Of a stretch of DNA of 9,091 nucleotides, positions 1-6,143 are shown piece after piece. A program made the translations under genes and the position numbers. This DNA is from Acidobacteriota bacterium (GTDB lineage: Bacteria; Acidobacteriota; Holophagae; Thermotomaculales; Thermotomaculaceae). How positions within the stretch are numbered: position 1 is the first letter of the stretch; the number at the start of each line of letters is the position of its first letter. Below the pieces are notes generated by a model, which was not told the origin of the DNA, searched no databases, and was given only the letters and a program-made list of their open reading frames with translations. The DNA lies in assembly GCA_003650445.1 (NCBI GenBank), contig QMQE01000102.1, positions 1 to 9,091 of the forward strand, given 5' to 3'.

Positions 1-261
1 AAGGCAGGGCTGGATATGTTTTCCAGGGTGATGATGGAAGAAAAAAGTACGGGCCTTCAGGTCATTTCCGTAGCACCGGGCATTATTGAAACCGACATGC
101 AGCGAAGTATCCGTGATTTAAAACCGGAGCAGTTTCCGCTCGTGGATCGTTTTGTCGCCTACAAATCCTCCGGCTCACTGAAAACACCGGAACAAACGGC
201 AAAGGAAATCGTGAATATCATCGAGAATCCCACTGACTTTGACGTGATTGTCTCATTGTAA
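1..261 (+). CDS. Short-chain dehydrogenase/reductase (SDR), C-terminal fragment
   Basis: Frame 1 is open from the first base to a TAA at 259-261, giving 86 residues with no start in the window, so the gene is cut at its 5' side. The fragment opens with KAGLDMFSR. In SDR enzymes this follows the catalytic Tyr-x-x-x-Lys, so the first Lys here is probably the catalytic one. About 25 residues on comes SVAPGIIETDMQ, the usual Pro-Gly segment followed by a Thr that contacts the nicotinamide cofactor. The end (TPEQTAKEIVNII) resembles the C-terminus of sepiapterin reductase or benzil reductase-like SDRs. These are cytosolic NAD(P)H-dependent oxidoreductases. The cofactor-binding Gly-rich motif lies outside the window and the substrate cannot be told. 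The gene converges with the GT9 gene on the other strand. Confidence 0.85.
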   Translation, partial: KAGLDMFSRVMMEEKSTGLQVISVAPGIIETDMQRSIRDLKPEQFPLVDRFVAYKSSGSLKTPEQTAKEIVNIIENPTDFDVIVSL

Positions 262-297
262 GAGTGTTGGCGTTGAGCGTGGCGCGTCAGAGGGGCG

Positions 298-330
298 AAG
301 TGCGAGTGAAAGTGTAAGTGCGAGAAGAAG
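298..330 (+). repeat. Partial copy (A) of a dispersed intergenic repeat
   Basis: Bases 298-320 match 5557-5579 at 22 of 23 positions; the only difference is A at 305 against C at 5564. The following CGAGAAGAAG matches the later copies more loosely, with a two-base gap. The block reads as four AGTGNN hexamers (AGTGCG, AGTGAA, AGTGTA, AGTGCG). The copy lies in a non-coding gap between convergent genes and has the same strand orientation as copies B and C, about 5 kb away. Confidence 0.7.
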
Positions 331-338
331 CCCAATGT

Positions 339-364
339 ACCATTTTATGGTTTCTCTTTCTTTC
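339..364 (+). terminator. Weak hairpin with pyrimidine tail after the SDR gene
   Basis: ACCAT (339-343) and ATGGT (347-351) form a perfect 5-bp stem with a TTT loop. On the + strand a C/T-rich run (352-364) follows. It could be a weak terminator for the SDR gene. The stem is short and the U-run is broken by C, so this is tentative. Nothing else is recognisable in the 126-base gap apart from repeat copy A. Confidence 0.25.
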
Positions 365-387
365 AGAACAGAACACTTCATCTTTAC

Positions 388-1473
388 TCAACCTTGATTC
401 TGCTCTGAAAGCACAGCTTTCAGAGCGTCCATTACCATGTTCGGTGTCACGGCGGTGAGGCACTTAAGGTGGCTGCATTTTTTGTTGCGACAGGGGGAGC
501 AGTCCACCGATGCGGTGACAATCCTGAACGGAGTGAATCGGGCCGGTTCGTTGACAATGGGGTCGGACGGCCCGAAGATGGTTACAACCGGCGTTCCCAT
601 CAGGGATGCGATATGCATCGGGCCGGTATCGCCGCCGATGAAGATACGGGAAGCGCCGATAAATGCCCCCAGCTCTTTCATGGTGGTCGCGGGCAATACA
701 ACCGGGAGTTCATTAGCTGTCTCCATCAGCCGATCCACTATCTCCTCCTCACCCGGCCCCCAGCCCACCAATACCGGCATGTGCAGTTTCAACTGAATAC
801 TGTCTGACAGTTTCGCGTAATTTTCCGGCGCCCACCGTTTGTACCGTCCACGGGTGGATGTGCCGGGGTAGAGGAAGACAGCGGTTTTCAACCCGATCCC
901 GTTTTTCGCAAGAAATGTTTCTGCCATTGTCCTGTCTTCAAAAGAGACAGGAAGGCCGGGGTTCTGTTCTTTCACGCCGGGATGAAAGTATCGGGCAAGG
1001 AGAAAATTGCGCGCGTAGCGGGAGAGCGGCCCGGATACAGCCGGAATTTTCTCATTTGTAAACAGAGTGTTCCACTCTTTTGCGATGGGTTTCTGGTACC
1101 CAACTCGTCGCCTGCAGCCACTGAGCCACCCGTAGAGTCCACTCTTCAGGATACCGTGAAAATCCACCACCAGATCGTAGTGTTCCCTGCGAATTTCCCG
1201 GATGAAACGAAAAAAGGAGGGAATTTGCTTTAGAATTGGCATTTTCTTCCAGCCCCTGCGAGGCACCAGTTTCAGCTCAACTCCCGGAAAACCCGCCAGG
1301 ATATCCGCGCACCGATCTTCCACCAGCCAGTGAATCACAGCGTTGGGGAAGGTGCGTTGGATAGCCTGAACAGCAGGAGCCGTCCGCACGGCATCCCCGA
1401 TTGCGGAGAGTCGAATCACCAGAATTTTTTGCGGTTTTGTCGGGGCACTCCGGGAATCCGTTTCTTTCGTCAT
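388..1473 (-). CDS. Glycosyltransferase family 9 (LPS heptosyltransferase-like)
   Basis: This 361-residue protein has the length and motif order of GT9 enzymes, which move heptose from an ADP-heptose donor onto the LPS inner core at the cytoplasmic face of the inner membrane. The N-terminal Rossmann domain starts with ILVIRLSAIGD (17-27); the Asp of this loop (D27) is in the place of the catalytic base described for WaaC. VDFHG (103-107) belongs to the acceptor domain. The C-terminal domain has KRWAPENYAKL (212-221) and GGDTGPMHIASLMGTP (280-295), then FGPSDP (300-305), the donor-binding signature. Near the end is a C-x2-C-x4-C-x4-C cluster (C325, C328, C333, C338) with H335. The ATG at 1473 has GAGG only two bases upstream, a tight spacing; no better start is visible before the conserved core. 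No signal peptide or membrane segment is seen. WaaC, WaaF and WaaQ types cannot be told apart here. Confidence 0.85.
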   Translation of the reverse strand: MTKETDSRSAPTKPQKILVIRLSAIGDAVRTAPAVQAIQRTFPNAVIHWLVEDRCADILAGFPGVELKLVPRRGWKKMPILKQIPSFFRFIREIRREHYDLVVDFHGILKSGLYGWLSGCRRRVGYQKPIAKEWNTLFTNEKIPAVSGPLSRYARNFLLARYFHPGVKEQNPGLPVSFEDRTMAETFLAKNGIGLKTAVFLYPGTSTRGRYKRWAPENYAKLSDSIQLKLHMPVLVGWGPGEEEIVDRLMETANELPVVLPATTMKELGAFIGASRIFIGGDTGPMHIASLMGTPVVTIFGPSDPIVNEPARFTPFRIVTASVDCSPCRNKKCSHLKCLTAVTPNMVMDALKAVLSEQNQG

Positions 1474-1586
1474 GGCCTCATTATTTCAAAATCCGGTTCC
1501 GTGTGCAAATTCTTCATCTGTGCCAAGGCACAAAACAACTTCTGAATTGATTGATAAAAAAAGAAGATACTTTGAATATCCAAAAG

Positions 1587-1619
1587 GCCCTGTTCCCGGC
1601 CTGGTACCGGAAACAGGGC
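1587..1619 (-). terminator. Rho-independent terminator of the etfB-etfA-ACAD operon
   Basis: Read on the - strand, the arms 1619-1607 and 1599-1587 pair over 13 bp (12 Watson-Crick and one G-U) around a 7-base loop. The hairpin starts seven bases after the acyl-CoA dehydrogenase stop codon and is followed by C then TTTT (1585-1582). The stem is GC-rich but the U-run is short, so termination may be partial and leave some read-through into the GT9 gene. On the + strand no T-run follows. Confidence 0.6.
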
Positions 1620-1625
1620 TAAGAT

Positions 1626-3320
1626 TTATTTCAGAAAATCATCCTTCAGACGGTCAATATTTTCTCCATATTGCTCTTTCAGGTGGAAAATCCGGTTTTC
1701 CAGATAACGGATTCTGGCATCGGATTCCATCAGAAAAAACTTCAGAATGTTTCGTTTGTCCGGGTTCTGCTCCGCGATGGGCAGGTAGAGCTTCAGGCGG
1801 TAAAGGATGGATGCCATTTCCACAAGGTAAGTAGCGGTGTAGTCATGGAATTCGAGGCTTTCCATCTCGTGGACCGAGGCAATGGCTGAAAGGGTTTTGT
1901 CCAGGAGTGAAATCACTTCTTTCTGTTCCTTTTTCAGACTTGTAAGTTCCATGCTTCGAACTTCTTCCATTTCCTTTTCAAACAGCCCTTTGACGAGGGC
2001 ACCGATGGCGGCCACAACCTGAAGCTGGGTGGTACCTTCGTAGATGTTGGTAATACGGGCATCCCGAAGCAGCCGTTCTACTTTGAAATCCTTCATGTAG
2101 CCGACTCCGCCGTGAATCTGAAGGGAATCGTAGGCGGCCCGGTTGGCCAGCTCACTGATGGTGAATTTGGACAGCGGTGTCAGGAAATCCGCCAGTGCAG
2201 TTGCGGCCCTCAGTTCAGTTTTGACCTTTTCACCTGCTTTTGCTTTTCGTTCGTAGATTTCCATCATATCCACTGCGAGGCCGGTCTGGTAGAGGAGTGC
2301 CCTGCTGGTTTCGATTTCAGCCTGCATGGACTTCAGCATCTGGTAGACAGCGGGGATTTCCACAATCCGTTTGCCAAACTGTTCCCGCTCGTTGGCATAT
2401 TCCACCGCTTCTTCAAATGCGGCCTGCGCAATCCCCAGTGCCTGGGCGGAAACCGCCAGCCTCGCGCCGTTCATCAGACTCATGACGTATTTGATAAGGC
2501 CGAATTTCCGCTTTCCCACCAGCTCGGCAGGTGCCATGTTGAATTGAAGTTCGCAGGTGGGAGACCCGTGGATACCCAGTTTGTTTTCAATACGCCGAAC
2601 CACAATCTCCGGGCTCTTTTCGCAGAGAAACATGGAAAGCCCCCGCCCGCTGGTTGTACCGGCTTCAGACCGTGCCAGAACCAACAGAACATCGCCGGAA
2701 CCATTGGTAATAAACCGTTTTACCCCATCGAGATACCATTTGCCGTCTTTTTCAATGGCTTTCAGGCTCACTGCCTGAAGGTCGGAGCCGGCATCCGGTT
2801 CCGTTAATGCCATTGCGCCGGATACTTCCCCTTTTGCGAACTTCGGCAACACCCGCTGCTTCTGTTCCTCAGTCCCGAATTTCTGCAGAGTTACCGCGAT
2901 ATCCTGAAGCCCATAGAGGTTCATCAGTGAGGCATCCGCCTGGCTGATCATCTCCACAATGATGTTGTTGACGCTAACTGGCATGGCAAGGCCGCCGAAG
3001 CGGCGTTCCAGCATGGCGCCCATATAGCCCGACTGGGCCAGCATGTCCATGTTTTCCTGTGTTTCCTGTGCCCATGACACAGTACCGTCTTCCAGTTTGC
3101 ACCCCTTTTCATCCACAGCTTCCGCACGGGGGGCGATAAATTCACCGGCGATTTCACCGGCATTGTTCAGCAGCATGTCATACCATGTCAGTGCTTCTTC
3201 CATAGACCCGAGGGAGTCCGCGCCTTTGCTTTTAAATTCATGTTCCAGATCCCGGACCACAGGTTCCAATTCCAATTGAGAAAAATGGAGTTTGCGGCTT
3301 GAGTTGTAATAGTTGCTCAT
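1626..3320 (-). CDS. Acyl-CoA dehydrogenase, long form with C-terminal extension
   Basis: A 564-residue FAD enzyme that introduces an alpha-beta double bond into acyl-CoA and exchanges electrons with ETF. The core motifs are in order: ALTEPDAGSD (171-180), KRFITNGSGD (201-210), REQFGKR (312-318), QIHGGVGYMKD (401-411) and NIYEGTTQLQ (425-434). E428 occupies the position of the catalytic base of medium-chain-type enzymes. The protein is far longer than the classic ~380-residue family: about 80 N-terminal residues precede the usual start, and about 120 charged, helical-looking residues follow the core. Long forms of this kind are known. The start overlaps the etfA stop as ATGA (3317-3320), with GGAGG repeats just upstream inside etfA. 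The substrate chain length cannot be judged, and the direction in vivo (oxidation or enoyl-CoA reduction) is open. Confidence 0.93.
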   Translation of the reverse strand: MSNYYNSSRKLHFSQLELEPVVRDLEHEFKSKGADSLGSMEEALTWYDMLLNNAGEIAGEFIAPRAEAVDEKGCKLEDGTVSWAQETQENMDMLAQSGYMGAMLERRFGGLAMPVSVNNIIVEMISQADASLMNLYGLQDIAVTLQKFGTEEQKQRVLPKFAKGEVSGAMALTEPDAGSDLQAVSLKAIEKDGKWYLDGVKRFITNGSGDVLLVLARSEAGTTSGRGLSMFLCEKSPEIVVRRIENKLGIHGSPTCELQFNMAPAELVGKRKFGLIKYVMSLMNGARLAVSAQALGIAQAAFEEAVEYANEREQFGKRIVEIPAVYQMLKSMQAEIETSRALLYQTGLAVDMMEIYERKAKAGEKVKTELRAATALADFLTPLSKFTISELANRAAYDSLQIHGGVGYMKDFKVERLLRDARITNIYEGTTQLQVVAAIGALVKGLFEKEMEEVRSMELTSLKKEQKEVISLLDKTLSAIASVHEMESLEFHDYTATYLVEMASILYRLKLYLPIAEQNPDKRNILKFFLMESDARIRYLENRIFHLKEQYGENIDRLKDDFLK

Positions 3321-4315
3321 TCTGCCTCCTCCTTCAGGTATTTGATCATTGTTGGAATTACTTCCTTCATGTCACCGACAATCCCCATGTGGGCAATGCC
3401 AAAGATGGGCGCGTCGGGATCGGTGTTAATTGCCACAATCTTGGCCGAATCTTCCATCCCGGCCCGGTGCTGAACAGATCCGGAAATACCGCAGGCAATG
3501 TAGAGCTTGGGGCGAACCACCGATCCGGTCTGGCCGATCTGCCGTTCTTTGTCCACAAAGCCGAAATCCACAGCGGCGCGGCTGGCACCGACTTCGGCAC
3601 CCAGTGCGTGGGCGAGGTCAAATATCAGTTTAAAGTTTTCCCGGCTTCCAACCCCTGCGCCGCCGGATACAATCGTGCTGGCTGTCTGGAAATTGACCGG
3701 GGAGGCCTTTGCCACTGTGGAGAGAAATTTACTTCGAATCCACTCCGGCTGAACCTTGGCCTTGAAAGTAGTGATATCGGGTTTCCGGTCCAGCCCCTGT
3801 TCCGGTAGGCGCATCACACCCTCCCGGACCGTGGACATGATAGGGCGGTGTTCCGGTGTTACGATGGTGGCCAGAATATTGCCGCCGAATGCCGGGCGCA
3901 CCTGGTAGAGAATCTTTCCGCTATCCTTGAAATCATCCACATACAACTGGGTACAGTCCGCAGTCAATCCTGTTTTCATGGCGGATGCCACCAATGGAGC
4001 GACATCCCGTCCGGTGTGTGTCGCGCCAAAGAGAACAAAATCCGGCCCTTCCGTCTCAATCATGGCCTTCAAAACGTGTTTGAAAGCAATGGAGTGCAGA
4101 TGCCCCAGCTTCGGATTGGTGAATTGAACCAGCCGATCAATGCCGTACTGGAACAACTTTTCAGTATCTTCCGGCAGCCGGTCTCCCACAAAAAGACCCA
4201 CAACCTCTCCCTTATGTTCGTTCATCAGAGAATGGGCTTTCCAGGCCAGTTCCATGCTGACATCCCGGAGCCTGTTGGTGAGGGGGTTTTTCTCAACAAA
4301 AACGGCTGTCTTCAT
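3317..4315 (-). CDS. etfA: Electron transfer flavoprotein, alpha subunit
   Basis: A 332-residue protein of normal EtfA length. The N-terminal half has the ETF alpha/beta-type domain with GATHTGRDVAPLVA (97-110) and GLTADCTQL (116-124). The C-terminal FAD domain shows SGGAGVGSRENF (217-228), VGASRAAVD (242-250), GQTGSVVRPKLYIACGISG (261-279), the QH of SVQHRAG (280-286) and AINTDPDAPIF (295-305). These line the FAD that passes electrons between acyl-CoA dehydrogenase and the next carrier. The first motif is usually SGGRG in the family; here the Arg is Ala (A220). The Arg of GASR (R246), which sits against the flavin in characterised ETFs, is kept. The gene overlaps etfB upstream and the dehydrogenase gene downstream by four bases each. 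Whether this ETF is of the simple or the electron-bifurcating type is not settled by the sequence. Confidence 0.95.
   Translation of the reverse strand: MKTAVFVEKNPLTNRLRDVSMELAWKAHSLMNEHKGEVVGLFVGDRLPEDTEKLFQYGIDRLVQFTNPKLGHLHSIAFKHVLKAMIETEGPDFVLFGATHTGRDVAPLVASAMKTGLTADCTQLYVDDFKDSGKILYQVRPAFGGNILATIVTPEHRPIMSTVREGVMRLPEQGLDRKPDITTFKAKVQPEWIRSKFLSTVAKASPVNFQTASTIVSGGAGVGSRENFKLIFDLAHALGAEVGASRAAVDFGFVDKERQIGQTGSVVRPKLYIACGISGSVQHRAGMEDSAKIVAINTDPDAPIFGIAHMGIVGDMKEVIPTMIKYLKEEAE
3325..3332 (-). promoter_or_regulatory. Ribosome binding site of the acyl-CoA dehydrogenase gene
   Basis: On the - strand, GGAGGAGG lies within the last codons of etfA and ends four bases before the ATG at 3320. 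A strong Shine-Dalgarno inside the upstream gene plus the ATGA overlap suggests coupled translation, and it fixes this ATG as the start. Confidence 0.75.
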
Positions 4316-5172
4316 CTTTCCACCTCAACATAGTCTTTTACAATATTCCGAACCATCTCCTGAATACCGGTCTTATCCCGATTAAACAACTGCAGATCGG
4401 TTCCCTTCAGGGTAATGCTCTTGATTTTGTGCACCTTGGTAGGGCTGCCGCTCAGTCCGCAGCGTTCCGGGTCCAGCCCCATATCGTCCAAGGTCCAGGT
4501 GGGGACAACCCATCCGTTCTCTCTGGCGATTTTCAGAGATTCTTCATCGAAATCCGATTCCAGTCCGGCACGGAAAAATTGCAGCATCCGGGCCGCGTTT
4601 GGGAAACGAGGTGTGTTCGCCTCAGCTGTAACGGTTAATAAAACGGGAAATCCGGTACGGATGGTTTCCGATCGGGTTTCGCCATCCCGCTCCAGCACCA
4701 CATGGTCCACATCCACTTCCTTTAACTCAGTAACGTATGTAACCTGATTGAAATCAATCTTTTCCGCAACCTGCGGCCCCACCTGTGCGGTGTCCCCGTC
4801 AATAGCCTGGCGTCCCGCCAGTACCAGCTGTACGTCCCCCAGCTTCTTCACAGCTTCTGCCAGAACATAAGAGGTTGCCAGTGTGTCGGCTGCGGCGAAC
4901 CGGCGGTCTGAAATCAACCAGACATTGTCCGCACCCATATAGAGGGAATGTTTCAGAATCTCCACCGCCTTGGGTGGCCCCATAGTAACCACGTGTACTT
5001 CAAACCCGAGCTTTTCGCCGATGGAAAGCCCCATTTCCAGGGCATTCAGGTCCTCCGGGTTGAAAATGGCGGGAAGCGCCGCCCGGTTGACAGTCCCGTC
5101 CGGCTTCATTGCGTCACCTGTGACGTTTGCCGTATCCGGAACCTGTTTGGCGAGAACTACAATCTTTTTCAT
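4312..5172 (-). CDS. etfB: Electron transfer flavoprotein, beta subunit
   Basis: From the ATG at 5172 the protein has 286 residues, slightly longer than most EtfB proteins. It begins MKKIVVLAKQVPDT, the classic EtfB start, and carries NPEDLNALEMGLSIGE (38-53), VVTMGPPKA (61-69), LYMGAD (77-82) and GRQAIDGDTAQVGPQVAE (120-137), the nucleotide-binding signature. EtfB pairs with EtfA and holds a second nucleotide: AMP in classic ETFs, FAD in bifurcating ones. A longer reading frame opens at 5193, but GGAGGAG lies just before 5172 and family alignment starts there, so 5172 is chosen. The stop overlaps the etfA ATG as ATGA. It is the first gene of a three-gene operon, with the redox partner dehydrogenase last. 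Confidence 0.95.
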   Translation of the reverse strand: MKKIVVLAKQVPDTANVTGDAMKPDGTVNRAALPAIFNPEDLNALEMGLSIGEKLGFEVHVVTMGPPKAVEILKHSLYMGADNVWLISDRRFAAADTLATSYVLAEAVKKLGDVQLVLAGRQAIDGDTAQVGPQVAEKIDFNQVTYVTELKEVDVDHVVLERDGETRSETIRTGFPVLLTVTAEANTPRFPNAARMLQFFRAGLESDFDEESLKIARENGWVVPTWTLDDMGLDPERCGLSGSPTKVHKIKSITLKGTDLQLFNRDKTGIQEMVRNIVKDYVEVER

Positions 5173-5174
5173 TT

Positions 5175-5181
5175 CTCCTCC
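5175..5181 (-). promoter_or_regulatory. Ribosome binding site of etfB, decides the start
   Basis: GGAGGAG on the - strand, with its GGAGG core four bases before the ATG at 5172. It supports that ATG over the in-frame ATG at 5193, which would put this Shine-Dalgarno inside the coding region. Confidence 0.75.
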
Positions 5182-5208
5182 AGAATCTTCCAAACAAAGA
5201 TAGGAAGA

Positions 5209-5237
5209 AAACTACCAGAAAACGCCCCACAAGTCAA
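5209..5237 (-). promoter_or_regulatory. Candidate sigma-70-type promoter of the etf operon
   Basis: On the - strand, TTGACT (5237-5232, five of six to the -35 consensus) is followed after 17 bases by TAGTTT (5214-5209, three of six to the -10 consensus). Transcription would begin near 5202, giving a leader of about 30 bases with the strong ribosome site in it. A TATCTTTG on the same strand (5202-5195) would also fit a Bacteroidota-type -7 box, but no matching -33 box was found at the right distance. Confidence 0.35.
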
Positions 5238-5409
5238 AAGGGAACGGGACGAAGCCTGAGTTTAAGCCGAAATTCGAATTCTGACATGAGCGACGCATCA
5301 GCAAGGACCTCTTTCACCCCGATTCCCTTTCGAACCGGCATAAACCGACTTTAAGCAAAGCAAAGGAAGAATACTTCCGGGGACATCGCAATACAAAAAA
5401 ATTCTGTCA
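5238..5409. other. Non-coding stretch without recognised features
   Basis: Part of the 635-base gap between divergent etfB and cutA. It holds no credible gene, RNA or strong hairpin. A 10-base palindrome AATTCGAATT sits at 5271-5280. It has no partner site or known operator match, so it may be chance. Confidence 0.5.
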
Positions 5410-5449
5410 AGTTGATTATCCCCGCCTTTTTGTCACTCATCACGCTGGG

Positions 5450-5512
5450 GCGAGTGAAAGAGCAAGTGTGTGCAAGAGGAGAATTGGCTATTCCCCGCTT
5501 TTCTGAACTTTG
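5450..5512 (+). repeat. Intergenic repeat, copy B (63 bases)
   Basis: This copy matches copy C (5561-5623) at 54 of 63 positions without gaps. The conserved core is GAGGAGAA, TGGCTATTCCCCGCTT, then TGAAC. The 5' part is rich in GTG-containing hexamers, as in copy A. A degenerate piece of the core (TTATCCCCGCCTTTTT, 5416-5431) lies just before it. After the core come two CTTTGTGTT words at 5508 and 5523. No reading frame is shared by the copies. Confidence 0.85.
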
Positions 5513-5560
5513 TGTTTTGAGTCTTTGTGTTGAATTCTCTTCTCCTCCCTGCGGTCAAGT

Positions 5561-5623
5561 GCGCGTGAAAGTGTAAGTGTGCGAAAGAGGAGAAGTGGCT
5601 ATTCCCCGCTTCTTTGAACGTTG
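5561..5623 (+). repeat. Intergenic repeat, copy C (63 bases)
   Basis: Starts exactly 111 bases after copy B, in the same orientation, with nine substitutions and no gaps against it. Its upstream flank (5557-5579) gives the 22 of 23 match to copy A near the other end of the window. After the core, CTTTGT words and a T/C-rich run (about 5641-5690) loosely mirror the sequence after copy B, but with insertions. Confidence 0.85.
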
Positions 5624-5744
5624 GTCCTTGCTTATCTGAACTTTGTACCTTTGTGGCTTTATATTAAATTTTTCTTCCTCTCCCCTCAGTGGCCTCTGGT
5701 GCGCCGCTGTGTTTGTGATTTTTCGGGGTTGACGGAAATCGTTC

Positions 5745-5774
5745 TTGACGAGGCGGGGGTGAAGCCGGTAAACT
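5745..5774 (+). promoter_or_regulatory. Candidate sigma-70-type promoter of the cutA operon
   Basis: TTGACG (5745-5750, five of six to the -35 consensus) and TAAACT (5769-5774, four of six to the -10 consensus) are 18 bases apart. Transcription would start near 5781, giving a leader of about 27 bases to the ATG at 5808. A second TTGACG lies at 5729-5734, 16 bases upstream on the same strand. Confidence 0.4.
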
Positions 5775-5797
5775 ATTGCAGGGTGCATGGTTGTAAT

Positions 5798-5802
5798 GGA
5801 GG
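5798..5802 (+). promoter_or_regulatory. Ribosome binding site of cutA, decides the start
   Basis: GGAGG followed by GG and two consecutive ATGs at 5805 and 5808. Spacing is two bases to the first and five to the second, so 5808 is favoured. In-frame ATGs also exist at 5787 and 5796, but these have poorer sites (AGGG three bases before 5787). Confidence 0.55.
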
Positions 5803-5807
5803 GGATG

Positions 5808-6143
5808 ATGGACAACACAAAGAACGGGTCGGAATACATTCTGGTAATGACAACTGTTGGCTCGGAAGAACAGGCGCTGACAATCGCCAATGCCCTTGTG
5901 TATAAGAAGGTGGCAGCGTCAGTGAATATGATTCCGGCAATTCGTTCCATTTATCGTTTTAAAGGTAAGGTATGGGATGATGAAGAATATTTTCTGATGA
6001 TTAAGTCCACAGCTGCCCATTATGAGGAAATAGAAAAGACCATTACCGCGCTTCACAACTATGAAATTCCGGAAATTCTGTCTTTCCCCATGGTGAAGGG
6101 AAAGCCGGAATTTCTCAAGTGGATTCGGGAATCTGTCCGTTAA
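5808..6143 (+). CDS. cutA: CutA1-family divalent-cation tolerance protein
   Basis: A 111-residue protein from the ATG at 5808, a normal size for the small, very stable CutA1 trimer with a ferredoxin-like fold. It is first linked to copper and other divalent-cation tolerance in E. coli, with an uncertain molecular role. Family signatures are VMTTVGSEEQALTIANAL (13-30), SVNMIPAIRSIYRFKGKV (38-55), the acidic WDDEE (56-60), and LHNYEIPEI (82-90) with the conserved H83, ending FLKWIRESV. No cysteine is present; the usual ACVN segment reads ASVN (S38). The start is uncertain: ATG 5787 would add seven residues (MVVMEGM). The protein has no signal peptide, so it should be cytoplasmic. It is the first gene of a four-gene operon; its TAA shares a base with the next ATG. 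Confidence 0.93.
   Translation: MDNTKNGSEYILVMTTVGSEEQALTIANALVYKKVAASVNMIPAIRSIYRFKGKVWDDEEYFLMIKSTAAHYEEIEKTITALHNYEIPEILSFPMVKGKPEFLKWIRESVR

Noticed and set aside
2112..2807. 231-codon frame on the + strand opposite the acyl-CoA dehydrogenase
   Set aside because: It mirrors a strongly conserved gene, has no family motifs and no ribosome site; an antisense shadow.
5195..5202. Bacteroidota-type -7 promoter box TATCTTTG before etfB
   Set aside because: No -33 TTTG at the needed distance; a similar TACCTTTG (5646-5653) is part of a repeated CTTTGT tract, so the motif is weak evidence of lineage.
5450..5623. CRISPR array
   Set aside because: Only two long, imperfect copies with a 48-base gap, no short exact repeats and no cas genes.
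5555..5950. 131-codon - strand frame and a 94-codon + strand frame across the repeats and the cutA start
   Set aside because: They translate repeat copy C and run over cutA in other frames; composition is not protein-like and no start signal is seen.
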